This document shows positions 1 through 7,577 of a DNA stretch of 64,000 nucleotides, one piece after another. The stretch is from Cacconaster sp033811195 (lineage in GTDB: Bacteria > Bacteroidota > Bacteroidia > Bacteroidales > UBA932), in NCBI GenBank assembly GCA_033811195.1, contig JAPXOZ010000002.1, positions 89,248 through 153,247 of the forward strand, in the 5' to 3' direction. Below the pieces are notes generated by a model. The model had not been told where the DNA came from and ran no database searches. It saw nothing but the letters and a program-made list of their open reading frames with translations. Position 1 is the stretch's first letter. Every line of letters starts with the position of its first letter. A program made the translations under genes and the position numbers.

Positions 1-2
1 TG

Positions 3-683
3 GAAAGAGATGCATCCGCAGAGTTTTACATTATGCAGAACGAGCACAACAACGCGGAACACAACACCTCATACGAGGTCAATCTGGAGATGGGTACTTC
101 CCTTAAAATGGTGTTTCTCTCGCTCCATGGCGGGGTTATACGCAACGATATCCTTCTCAACTTCAATGAAAAGCATGCGGAATGCGACTTGGCAGGACTC
201 TATCTTACAGATTCCAAGCAGCTGATGGATAACAATATTTATGTTAATCATCTTGTGCCCGAATGTAACAGCAATCAGCTCTTCAAAGGTATTCTTGATG
301 ACGAAGGTGTAGCCCGCTTCTACGGCCGTATCAATGTGGCTCCGGACGCACAGAAGACGGAGGCTTATCAGGCCAACCACAATCTGCTTATTTCCGACAT
401 GGCAAAGGCATATACCAGTCCCCAGCTTGAAATCTACGCCGATGATGTGAAATGCAGCCACGGAGCAACTATCGGCCGCTTAAATGAAGATGAGCTCTTC
501 TATATGCGTACCAGAGGCATACCCGCAGCGGAAGCTCGTATCCTTCAGCAGAAGGCATTTGCCTACGAAGTGCTGGAGAAAATCTCAAATACGGAACTTC
601 GCGAAAGAATGCTCAGTCTTGTGGAAAGACGCCTTCGTGGAGAATTCTCACATTGCAGCACCTGTATCAGAAACTGTTGCTAA
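3..683 (+). CDS. sufD: SufD, Fe-S cluster assembly protein (3' part, 5' end outside window)
   Basis: The frame is open from the window edge, so only the C-terminal ~226 residues are present. They match the SufB/SufD core: a right-handed beta-helix stretch followed by the signature CSHGATIGRLNEDELFYMR, which carries the His of the SufBD interface, and a helical tail with RGIPAAEARILQQKAFA. SufD works with SufB and SufC as the scaffold on which the SUF system assembles Fe-S clusters in the cytoplasm. The tail SHCSTCIRNCC is cysteine-rich, as is common in this family in Bacteroidetes. sufB and sufC would be expected just left of the window. The stop overlaps the stop of the convergent ThiL-like gene by 4 nt. 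Confidence 0.93.
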   Translation, partial: ERDASAEFYIMQNEHNNAEHNTSYEVNLEMGTSLKMVFLSLHGGVIRNDILLNFNEKHAECDLAGLYLTDSKQLMDNNIYVNHLVPECNSNQLFKGILDDEGVARFYGRINVAPDAQKTEAYQANHNLLISDMAKAYTSPQLEIYADDVKCSHGATIGRLNEDELFYMRTRGIPAAEARILQQKAFAYEVLEKISNTELRERMLSLVERRLRGEFSHCSTCIRNCC

Positions 684-1690
684 CTCTCTGAGGCTTCATA
701 GCCCTGTGCACGAATGGTGAGTTCGGCACCCTCTGGGGTGACCAGCACTGCGCCCACTTCAGGGCGTGCAAGATGTCCTATGACATCATAATCCTGAAAT
801 TCTTTTCTGATTACATCATGCTTTTCAATGGGTACGGTGAAGATGAATTTATAGTCTTCTCCGCCGTTGATTATGGCGGTGACCATATCCATTTCTATCT
901 CTTGAGCCATTTCGAGGCTTTGTGAAGAGACGGGAATCCTGTCGAGGTAAATTTTAGCTCCGAAGCCGGTATCTTTTACAAGATCCAATACTGCTGCCCC
1001 CAGGCCTCTGGTGAGGAAATATCCTGTGGAGGGATAGAGCTCCTCTTTTACAAATCTGCTCACTACGGAGGGATTGATTGAAGGGCTGAGGTATGCAGCC
1101 AGGATCTGTTTGTATTGCGATAGATCGGGTTGCTGCGAGCCCTCTTTTATGAAGGAGACCTTTTCTCGCTGTAGCACGTGAAGTCCCATATATGCGGCTC
1201 CAACATTACCCGTGAGGCAAATCAAATCCATGTTTTTGGGTGCAGGTACTTTGGAGATGATGCCTTTCTTTTGGACACCTGCGGCGGAAACGCTTATACA
1301 GAGTCCTGTGAGTGAGGGGTTGAGCTCCAGTGAGAGATGTTTTATAGAGTGTTCTTTAGCTGCAGCTACAAAGCCTGACCATAAATTGGTTACATCTTCC
1401 ACGCAGAAGCGGTTCGAGAGCCCAAGGTTGAGCGAGAGAGAGACCGGCTGCCGCAGTAGTGCATAGATTTCTCCCAGCGCACAGAGTGCAGCTTTGTATC
1501 CGAGATGTTTGAGAGGAGTATAGACCAGGTCGAAATTTATCCCTTCCAAAAGAATTTTATGCGAAGTGCAGCACTCGCCCTTTTCAGAGAGTCTTATAGT
1601 TCGTTCATTAATATATCCGGTGTTTTCGAAAAGACGGTCTATGAGGTTTTCTTTTCCGATGGTTGAAATTTCAGTACGTGTTTTGCCCAT
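680..1690 (-). CDS. ThiL-like (AIR synthase-related) protein with degenerate active site
   Basis: The overall match is to thiamine-monophosphate kinase: N-terminal RTEISTIG, then ILLEGINFDLVYTPLKHLGYKA (residues ~46-67), CLTGNVGAAYMGL (~158-170) and INGGEDYKFIFTVP (~274-287), with normal length (336 aa). The acidic motifs that bind Mg-ATP and substrate in ThiL are nearly all changed. No GDDAA motif is present around residues 35-43, the TD before LLEG is SH (His44), the NLSD motif reads ALGE (71-74), GGDTT reads LELNPS (121-126), GD reads GN (161-162), and ISDG reads LTRG (226-229). Only the GGED motif survives. The fold is probably kept but thiamine-phosphate kinase activity is doubtful. A -7-like TATTTTTG (minus strand, 1709-1716) lies just upstream. 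It could be a paralog with a new role or a decaying gene, although the frame is intact. Confidence 0.75.
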   Translation of the reverse strand: MGKTRTEISTIGKENLIDRLFENTGYINERTIRLSEKGECCTSHKILLEGINFDLVYTPLKHLGYKAALCALGEIYALLRQPVSLSLNLGLSNRFCVEDVTNLWSGFVAAAKEHSIKHLSLELNPSLTGLCISVSAAGVQKKGIISKVPAPKNMDLICLTGNVGAAYMGLHVLQREKVSFIKEGSQQPDLSQYKQILAAYLSPSINPSVVSRFVKEELYPSTGYFLTRGLGAAVLDLVKDTGFGAKIYLDRIPVSSQSLEMAQEIEMDMVTAIINGGEDYKFIFTVPIEKHDVIRKEFQDYDVIGHLARPEVGAVLVTPEGAELTIRAQGYEASES

Positions 1691-1708
1691 TGGATTTTGG
1701 AATTTTCA

Positions 1709-1716
1709 CAAAAATA
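1709..1716 (-). promoter_or_regulatory. Candidate -7 box for the ThiL-like gene
   Basis: TATTTTTG on the minus strand fits TAnnTTTG and lies 18 nt before the ThiL-like start codon. No clear -33 TTTG is seen, so this is a tentative call. Confidence 0.35.
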
Positions 1717-1782
1717 CAAAAAATAGCGTAACAATAATGTAAAAAAAGTGTAATCGTAATGTAACAGTAAGAATGATAAGGT

Positions 1783-1837
1783 TTTGTCGAAAATTCCCGA
1801 TAATTGTTGATAACTTTGTTGATAACTATGTTGATAT
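1783..1837 (+). promoter_or_regulatory. nrdJ promoter overlapped by three DnaA-box-like 12-nt direct repeats
   Basis: A TTTG at 1783-1786 and TAACTTTG at 1811-1818 (spacing 24, slightly long) form a Bacteroidetes-type promoter. The -7 box lies inside three head-to-tail 12-nt units: GTTGATAACTTT (1806-1817), GTTGATAACTAT (1818-1829) and GTTGATATTCTT (1830-1841). Read on the minus strand they give TTATCAACA, TTATCAACA and ATATCAACA, the first two one base from the DnaA box TTATCCACA. DnaA is known to regulate nrdAB in E. coli; a role here is inference. Confidence 0.5.
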
Positions 1838-1880
1838 TCTTAGAAAGACCTATGCATTTTGCTGTAACTTGCGTACCGGA

Positions 1881-1944
1881 ATTTACATATGTAAATAGGC
1901 ATTATTGGCCCCGGAATAATGCCAGAGGGGTTTCGGCCCCTTTT
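1881..1944 (+). other. Structured nrdJ leader: 16-bp palindrome plus two hairpins
   Basis: ATTTACATATGTAAAT (1881-1896) is a perfect palindrome. It is followed by a 9-bp stem, GGCATTATT (1898-1906) with AATAATGCC (1915-1923), looped by GGCCCCGG, and by a 5-bp stem AGGGG/CCCCT (1926-1930 and 1937-1941, loop TTTCGG) ending in TTTT. The CCCC of the first loop can alternatively pair with the GGGG of the second stem. The element sits 20 nt before the nrdJ start. It has none of the cobalamin riboswitch boxes. Confidence 0.55.
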
Positions 1945-1964
1945 AACTTGCCTAAATACTACAA

Positions 1965-4487
1965 ATGTCAATCATGAAGTACTCTTTTGATGAAGCTCTT
2001 GCTGCGAGTAAGATTTATTTTAAGGGCGACGAACTGGCCGCCAATGTATGGGTTAACAAATATGCCCTGAAGGACTCTTTTGGCAATATATATGAAAAAT
2101 CTCCCACTGATATGCACAAGCGTTTGGCGTCGGAGTTTGCCAGAATAGAGAAGAAGTATCCCAATCCTATGAAGATGTCGGAAATTTTTGAGTTGCTGAA
2201 GGATTTCAAATACGTCATTCCTCAGGGAGGTCCGATGACAGGTATTGGCAATGAGCATCAGGTGGCGTCGCTCTCCAATTGCTTTGTGATAGGTCACGAG
2301 CGTCCGGCAGACTCCTACGGTGGAATCATGATGATTGACGAAGAGCAGGTACAGCTCATGAAGCGAAGAGGTGGTGTGGGGCACGACCTCTCTCATATCA
2401 GACCCACAGGCAGCGCTGTGCTCAATAGTGCTCTTACATCGACAGGTGTTGTTCCCTTTATGGAGAGATATTCCAACTCCACTCGCGAGGTGGCACAGGA
2501 TGGTCGCAGAGGCGCGCTTATGCTTACAATTTCCATCAAACACCCCGATGCGGAGAATTTTATTGACGCAAAGATGGAGCAGGGAAAAGTTACCGGAGCC
2601 AATGTTTCCGTAAAGATAGATGACGACTTTATGCGTGCAGCCCTTTCGGGCAATACATATATGCAGCAATATCCCGTTTACAGCGATAAACCCAGGATTA
2701 CCCAGGAAATTGACGCCTCTTCGCTATGGAAAAAGATTATCCATAATGCATGGAAGAGTGCAGAACCTGGCGTTCTTTTCTGGGATACTATTCTCAGGGA
2801 ATCTGTGGCCGACTGTTACGCCGACAAAGGTTACAGAACAGTCAGCACAAATCCCTGCGGTGAGATTCCCCTATGCCCTTACGATTCCTGCCGCCTGATT
2901 GCCATCAACCTCTACTCATATGTTGATAATCCATTCACTTCCAAAGCTACATTCAACTTCGACCGTTTCAAAGATCATTGTGCAAAGGCGATGCGCCTGA
3001 TGGATGACCTTATAGATCTTGAGATGGAAAAAATCGACCTTATAATGGCAAAAATTAAAGATGATCCTGAGGATGATTATGTAAAGAGGACCGAGTTTGA
3101 ACTTTGGGAGAAAATCCGCAAAAAATCACTGGGTGGACGCAGGACAGGTCTTGGAATTACTGCAGAAGGAGACATGCTGGCGGCTTTGGGGCTCACATAC
3201 GGCTCGAAGGAGGCTATAGAGTTTGCTGTTCAGGTACAGAAAACACTTGCTGTGGAGGCATACAGATCGTCGGTGACAATGGCTGAGGAGCGCGGGGCAT
3301 TCCCAATATACGACGCATCGAAAGAGATCAATAATCCTATGATCATCCGTATCAAGACCGAAGACCCAGACCTTTACAAACGTATGGTCAAATCGGGCCG
3401 TCGCAACATTTCCATGCTGACCATCGCGCCCACCGGTACGACTAGTCTGATGACACAGACTACCTCAGGTATCGAGCCTGTGTTCAGGCCTTTCTATCTC
3501 CGCCGTAAAAAGGTCAATCCCAATGATCAAAATGTAAAAATAACATACACCGATGACATGGGCGACTGTTTTGAAGAGTATTTCGTGTTTCATCACAAGT
3601 TCCTTACCTGGGCCATGATAAATGGTTACGAGAGAGATCAGGTCCTGGGAATGTGTGAAGAAGAACTCGAGGATCTTCTTAAAAAGTCCCCCTACTATAA
3701 GGCTACAGCAAATGACATTGATTGGGTATCAAAGGTAAAAATGCAGGGCGAAATTCAGAAATGGGTTGACCACTCCATCAGCGTTACTGTAAATCTTCCC
3801 GAAGATATCACTGAGGAAGCAGTTGCGGAAGTTTACAAGACCGCTTGGAAATCGGGGTGTAAAGGTATGACCGTATATCGTGAAGGCAGCCGTTCCGGTG
3901 TGCTTGTCTCAACAAGCAAAGATACGCCTGTACTCAAACCCAAAAAGCGTCCTCAGACACTTGAGGCTGATATCATTCGTTTCCGCAACAGATCGGAGAG
4001 ATGGATTGCTTTTGTAGGAAAACTCGACGGAAAACCTTATGAGATTTTTACCGGTATTGTAGACGAAGATACCCGTGTAATTCCCAGATCCATCGAAAAG
4101 GGTTGGATTGTCAAGGAGAAGGATCTCAAGAGCGGTAAGTCCAGGTATGATTTTCACTATGTTGACGGTCTTGGCTATCCGAGTGTACTTGGAGGTATCT
4201 CTCATATGTTCAACAAAGAGTTCTGGAACTACGCCAAGCTCATATCGGGTGTTATCCGCAACGGTATGCCCATCGTCGATATCCTCAATCTCGTACAGGG
4301 ACTCGAACTTGACAGCGAGTCTATCAACACCTGGAAAAATGGGGTTGAAAGAGCGCTAAAACGTTATATTCCCGACGGTACTCGTGACGAAACCGGCCAA
4401 AAGTGTAACAATTGTACCAGTAGAAACCTAGTCTATCAGGAGGGCTGTCTGGTATGTCTCGAATGTGGCTATTCCAAGTGCAGTTAG
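1965..4487 (+). CDS. nrdJ: Class II (adenosylcobalamin-dependent) ribonucleotide reductase
   Basis: This enzyme makes deoxynucleotides from ribonucleotides using a radical generated from adenosylcobalamin, and works with or without oxygen. The 840-residue protein has the class II layout: an N-terminal region with SLSNCF (Cys106, first redox cysteine), GRRGALMLT (~180-188), the catalytic loop STNPCGEIPL (294-303, radical Cys298), APTGTTS in the barrel, and a C-terminal TSCPD-like domain ending in a cysteine-rich zinc-ribbon-like tail (CxxC...CxxCxxC, residues ~814-839). The first ATG was chosen because homologous sequence begins at once; a second Met lies at codon 4. B12 dependence ties it to the B12 uptake operon at 17-23.6 kb. 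ispE follows after 24 nt, so the two may be co-transcribed. Confidence 0.95.
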   Translation: MSIMKYSFDEALAASKIYFKGDELAANVWVNKYALKDSFGNIYEKSPTDMHKRLASEFARIEKKYPNPMKMSEIFELLKDFKYVIPQGGPMTGIGNEHQVASLSNCFVIGHERPADSYGGIMMIDEEQVQLMKRRGGVGHDLSHIRPTGSAVLNSALTSTGVVPFMERYSNSTREVAQDGRRGALMLTISIKHPDAENFIDAKMEQGKVTGANVSVKIDDDFMRAALSGNTYMQQYPVYSDKPRITQEIDASSLWKKIIHNAWKSAEPGVLFWDTILRESVADCYADKGYRTVSTNPCGEIPLCPYDSCRLIAINLYSYVDNPFTSKATFNFDRFKDHCAKAMRLMDDLIDLEMEKIDLIMAKIKDDPEDDYVKRTEFELWEKIRKKSLGGRRTGLGITAEGDMLAALGLTYGSKEAIEFAVQVQKTLAVEAYRSSVTMAEERGAFPIYDASKEINNPMIIRIKTEDPDLYKRMVKSGRRNISMLTIAPTGTTSLMTQTTSGIEPVFRPFYLRRKKVNPNDQNVKITYTDDMGDCFEEYFVFHHKFLTWAMINGYERDQVLGMCEEELEDLLKKSPYYKATANDIDWVSKVKMQGEIQKWVDHSISVTVNLPEDITEEAVAEVYKTAWKSGCKGMTVYREGSRSGVLVSTSKDTPVLKPKKRPQTLEADIIRFRNRSERWIAFVGKLDGKPYEIFTGIVDEDTRVIPRSIEKGWIVKEKDLKSGKSRYDFHYVDGLGYPSVLGGISHMFNKEFWNYAKLISGVIRNGMPIVDILNLVQGLELDSESINTWKNGVERALKRYIPDGTRDETGQKCNNCTSRNLVYQEGCLVCLECGYSKCS

Positions 4488-4511
4488 CAGAGGATTTTTT
4501 ATAGAGATAAG

Positions 4512-5267
4512 ATGATATTTTTTCCGAATGCGAAAATCAATCTGGGTCTCGATATCATAGAAAAACGTCCTGACGGTTTTCACAATATCGAGACTCTCTT
4601 TGTGCCGTGTCCGGAGTGTTGTGATATTCTGGAGGTACTCTATGCCGAAAAATTCGCTATGCACCTCTACGGAATACCTCTTGACGGTGATCCGATGGAC
4701 AACCTTTGCGTAAAAGCCTATCATCTGATGGCAAAGATTTATGATATACCGCCTGTGGCTATCCATCTTTATAAAAAAATTCCCGTAGGTGCCGGTCTTG
4801 GCGGTGGTTCTTCCGATGCTGCTGCTACGCTGATTTTGCTTAACAGGATGTTTTCGCTCGAGCTCACTGATGAGGTGCTGGCCGGTCATGCAGCTTCACT
4901 AGGAAGTGATTGTCCCTTCTTTATCTACAATCGTCCCATGTATGCTACCGGTCGGGGCGAGGTTCTTTCTCCTGTGGAAGTATCCCTAGATGATTACCGA
5001 ATCGAATTTGTGATTCCGGATATATTTATCTCAACCAAAGAAGCCTATGCCGAAGTAACACCGCGCAAGCCTGCGATATCGATTTCCGAAATAATCAAAA
5101 GACCTGTGGAAGAGTGGCAAGGCCTTCTTAAAAATGATTTCGAGAAGCCGCTTTTCCTTAAATATCCAAGACTTGCAGCAGAAAAAGAGGCTCTCTATGC
5201 CAGAGGTGCAGTATACGCCTCTATGTCGGGTTCAGGCAGTTCTCTTTACGGAATATTTAAAAAATAG
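4512..5267 (+). CDS. ispE: 4-diphosphocytidyl-2-C-methyl-D-erythritol kinase
   Basis: GHMP-family kinase of the MEP isoprenoid pathway; it phosphorylates CDP-methylerythritol at the 2-hydroxyl using ATP. Motif 1 is PNAKINLGL (residues 5-13, with the catalytic Lys), the glycine-rich ATP loop is PVGAGLGGGSSDAAA (91-105), and the acidic catalytic residue is in LGSDCPFF (Asp133). The C-terminal motif SMSGSGSSLYGIF is intact. At 251 aa it is slightly shorter than the usual 270-290. It lies 24 nt after nrdJ and 30 nt before the deoxynucleoside kinase, consistent with a three-gene unit. Confidence 0.95.
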   Translation: MIFFPNAKINLGLDIIEKRPDGFHNIETLFVPCPECCDILEVLYAEKFAMHLYGIPLDGDPMDNLCVKAYHLMAKIYDIPPVAIHLYKKIPVGAGLGGGSSDAAATLILLNRMFSLELTDEVLAGHAASLGSDCPFFIYNRPMYATGRGEVLSPVEVSLDDYRIEFVIPDIFISTKEAYAEVTPRKPAISISEIIKRPVEEWQGLLKNDFEKPLFLKYPRLAAEKEALYARGAVYASMSGSGSSLYGIFKK

Positions 5268-5297
5268 TGCTATATTGTAGTCTCAAAAATAGGAGCA

Positions 5298-5909
5298 ATG
5301 CATATAGGTATAGCTGGAAATATTGGAAGCGGTAAGACCACTCTTACCCGAATGTTGGCGCAGCATTATGGTTGGACGCCTAAATATGAAGCTGTTACCT
5401 ATAATCCCTACCTTGAAGATTATTACAAGGATATTCCGCGATGGTCATTCAATCTCGAAGTTTATTTTCTTACACAGAGGATAAAGGATCTGATGGAGAT
5501 AGCAAATAGCGACAAGGTCATTATTCAGGATAGAACCATATTTGAAGGAGTTTATGTTTTTGTGGCCAATAACAAGGATATGGGCAATCTTTCTCAGCGT
5601 GATTTCGATGCCTATATGGATCTTTTTGGGGTAATGATGAAGATGATTAAGGTGCCCGATCTGCTTATTTATCTCAGGTCTTCAATTCCTCATTTGGTGA
5701 GCAGGATTCAGAAACGCGGGCGCGATTACGAGCAAAGCATGAGTCTGGAGTATCTCGGCGGTCTCAATGAGCGCTATGAGAAATGGATCTCGGAATATCC
5801 GGGCGAGGTGCTTATCATTGATGCCGATAATCTCGATTTTGAAAACATGCCTGAAGATTTTGCTTCCATTACCAACCGGATCGATGCCCGTCTGTTCGGA
5901 CTTTTCTAG
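5298..5909 (+). CDS. Deoxynucleoside kinase (dAK/dGK type)
   Basis: Deoxynucleoside salvage kinase that phosphorylates purine or pyrimidine deoxynucleosides. The P-loop is GNIGSGKTT (7-15), the substrate-site acidic and aromatic residues follow in NPYLEDYY and FNLEVYFL, the DRT motif is IIQDRTIFEG (75-84, catalytic Asp78-Arg79), and the lid is RIQKRGRDYEQ. The length (203 aa) is normal for the bacterial dAK/dGK family; the exact nucleoside preference cannot be read from sequence. Its position after nrdJ joins de novo and salvage supply of dNTPs. A GT-rich intergenic repeat begins at the stop codon. Confidence 0.9.
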   Translation: MHIGIAGNIGSGKTTLTRMLAQHYGWTPKYEAVTYNPYLEDYYKDIPRWSFNLEVYFLTQRIKDLMEIANSDKVIIQDRTIFEGVYVFVANNKDMGNLSQRDFDAYMDLFGVMMKMIKVPDLLIYLRSSIPHLVSRIQKRGRDYEQSMSLEYLGGLNERYEKWISEYPGEVLIIDADNLDFENMPEDFASITNRIDARLFGLF

Positions 5910-5910
5910 A

Positions 5911-5942
5911 ATGGGGTGCGAGTTGCGTGTTGCGGGGTACGC
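5911..5942 (+). repeat. GT-rich intergenic repeat, copy A
   Basis: A short run built from words such as GGGTGCGAGTTGCG and GTGTTGCGGGG directly after the deoxynucleoside kinase stop. Similar text follows the serpin, AbiEii, S41 and M64 genes. The rest of the gap to 6037 is AT-rich with no recognised signal. Confidence 0.6.
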
Positions 5943-6037
5943 CATTATTATTGCTCAGTGATGGAAGTATTTAATGAATGACTGCGTATAGGTAATAGAT
6001 AGAAATTATTAAATTAAAAATTTCATTACTATTAGTC

Positions 6038-7336
6038 ATGAAACAATTAAACATACTTCTAGTTTTTTTAGTTGCTGCTTTAAGTTTGTCAGCATGTGAA
6101 AAAAATCGCATTGATTCTATCGATATCGACTCCCCTTATCTGGAGGGTATAGTCTCAAAAGTAACCTTGAGTAAGGAACAAAAAAGCTATGTAAACTCGG
6201 GCAATGCTTTTGCGATAGAGAGTTTGAAGGCGCTCTATAAGCAGGAGAAAGCGAATATTATTTTCTCTCCACTCAGCTTACAATTTGCCCTTGCCCTTAC
6301 TGCAAACGGAGCCAGCGGTGAGACGGTTTCAGAAATTGTAGGTACGTTGGGGTATGGAAAAGATCAAAAGGCTCTTAACGATTATTGTAATCTCTTGCTC
6401 AAACAATTACCCGCACTGGATGATTCTATTGAAGTGAAGTTGACTAATGCGGTTGTCGTAAATGATCAATTCCGTGTTCATGATGATTTTCGTAAAACAG
6501 CTGAAAAGGTCTATTATGCCCCAGTTGAGTATGTCAATGCAGCCAATAAGAAGGTTGTTGTTGACCGAATCAATGACTGGGCATATCGCAATACCAACGG
6601 ATTTATCTCGCCGTTTCTGAATGAACAGGATATTCCAAATAATTTTGCTGCTGCGATTTTAAATGCACTCTATTTCAAAGCAAAATGGAGTGAGGTGGGT
6701 GGAGAGCCCATGTTCATGAGTGAGGCCACAATGAAATCACAACCCTTCTATCTGGATGGCGGAGGGGAAAGTAAGGTCGATTACATGGTCACAGTCAAGC
6801 AGCTACGTTACGGCAAAATGGGAGACAACCGAATTCTGGAGCTTCCCTATGCAAATGGTAATTTTGCCATGTACATAATTTTGCCTAACTCAAAGGGTAA
6901 AAACGGTGTGGAGCGTTTGCTCTCATCCCTGACTCGGGAGAAATGGTCAGAGGCCTTAGTTTCAATGTCGAAGGATGCCATTATACATCTCCGAATTCCC
7001 AAGTTTGAGGTTGAGAATAAATATCAACTTTCAGAGATGTTACAAGCATTAGGAATTCGTCGTGCTTTTGATGCTGAGAAGGCTCAATTTGACAAATTGC
7101 TTCACTCTAAGACCAATGATTTCTATATCGGATCGGTTATTCAAAAGGCTCGCATAAATGTAGCAGAATGGGGCACAGAGGCTGCAGCCGTGACTGCGGT
7201 AATGATTGGAGTTACCTCAGCGGGTCCCCAATATGAAAAAGTAGTTGATTTCATTGCAGATCATCCCTTTGTTTATACGATAGTTGAAAAAACCTCCGGT
7301 GTAATACTTTTCGCAGGAGTATTTAATAGTCTGTAG
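6038..7336 (+). CDS. Serpin-family protease inhibitor, lipoprotein
   Basis: The signal peptide ends in the lipobox LSAC (lipidated Cys20), so the protein is probably anchored in an envelope membrane facing outward. The rest is a full serpin domain: shutter region NIIFSPLSLQFALALTANG, the central sheet with LNALYFKAKW, and a reactive loop at ~377-395. The hinge reads EWGTEAAAVTA, the pattern of small residues needed for loop insertion, so it looks inhibitory rather than a non-inhibitory serpin. Counting from P17 Glu377 places P1 near Thr393, with neighbours V, T and S; this suggests an elastase-like or cysteine protease target, but P1 assignment by counting is uncertain. No protease gene is adjacent. 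The flanking GT-rich repeats suggest an accessory locus. Confidence 0.92.
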   Translation: MKQLNILLVFLVAALSLSACEKNRIDSIDIDSPYLEGIVSKVTLSKEQKSYVNSGNAFAIESLKALYKQEKANIIFSPLSLQFALALTANGASGETVSEIVGTLGYGKDQKALNDYCNLLLKQLPALDDSIEVKLTNAVVVNDQFRVHDDFRKTAEKVYYAPVEYVNAANKKVVVDRINDWAYRNTNGFISPFLNEQDIPNNFAAAILNALYFKAKWSEVGGEPMFMSEATMKSQPFYLDGGGESKVDYMVTVKQLRYGKMGDNRILELPYANGNFAMYIILPNSKGKNGVERLLSSLTREKWSEALVSMSKDAIIHLRIPKFEVENKYQLSEMLQALGIRRAFDAEKAQFDKLLHSKTNDFYIGSVIQKARINVAEWGTEAAAVTAVMIGVTSAGPQYEKVVDFIADHPFVYTIVEKTSGVILFAGVFNSL

Positions 7337-7500
7337 TGTGTAGTCTGTAGTGTGTAGTGTGTTCTGTAGTGTGTAGTGTGTAGTGATGCGGGGTGCGTGT
7401 TGCGTGTTACGTGTTGCAAGGTTCGAGGTTTTGGGTGCGTGTTATGGAGTGCGGGTTAGTTCCGAGTTCTGAGTATGGAGTATTGAGTAACTTCGGGGTT
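7337..7500 (+). repeat. GT-rich intergenic repeat, copy B
   Basis: This starts with tandem GTGTAGT/CTGTAG units (7338-7383), continues with GGGTGCGTGTTGCG-like words, and ends with GAGTTCTGAGTATGG and TATTGAGTAACTTCGG. The segment 7446-7474 (29 nt) recurs exactly at 9016-9044, so it brackets the AbiE pair. It has no open reading frame or RNA-gene signature. Confidence 0.75.
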
Positions 7501-7520
7501 AAATAAAAATCTATGTTATT

Positions 7521-7570
7521 TTTGTTTTATTTCTAAAATGCATTATATTTGCAGCATAATAGAAATAAAA
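7521..7570 (+). promoter_or_regulatory. AbiE promoter inside an 11-bp inverted repeat (candidate autoregulatory operator)
   Basis: TTTG (7521-7524), 19-nt spacer, TATATTTG (7544-7551): an exact Bacteroidetes promoter. The -7 box lies between perfect inverted arms TTTTATTTCTA (7525-7535) and TAGAAATAAAA (7560-7570). AbiEi antitoxins are known to repress their own operon by binding inverted repeats, so this is the natural operator candidate. Confidence 0.75.
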
Positions 7571-7577
7571 TAATGAA

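Noticed and set aside
1881..1944. nrdJ leader as a cobalamin riboswitch
   Set aside because: No GCCACTG box, no GGGAA/CCGGTG core; compare the true riboswitch at 23441-23590. The structure is reported instead as an unassigned leader.
1968..2669. 233-codon open frame antisense to nrdJ
   Set aside because: A shadow of the strongly conserved nrdJ reading frame; composition is biased and no family is recognisable.
7338..7383. TGTAGTGTGTAG array as a CRISPR or microsatellite
   Set aside because: Units are irregular, with no spacers of uniform size and no cas genes; it is part of the GT-rich intergenic repeat family.
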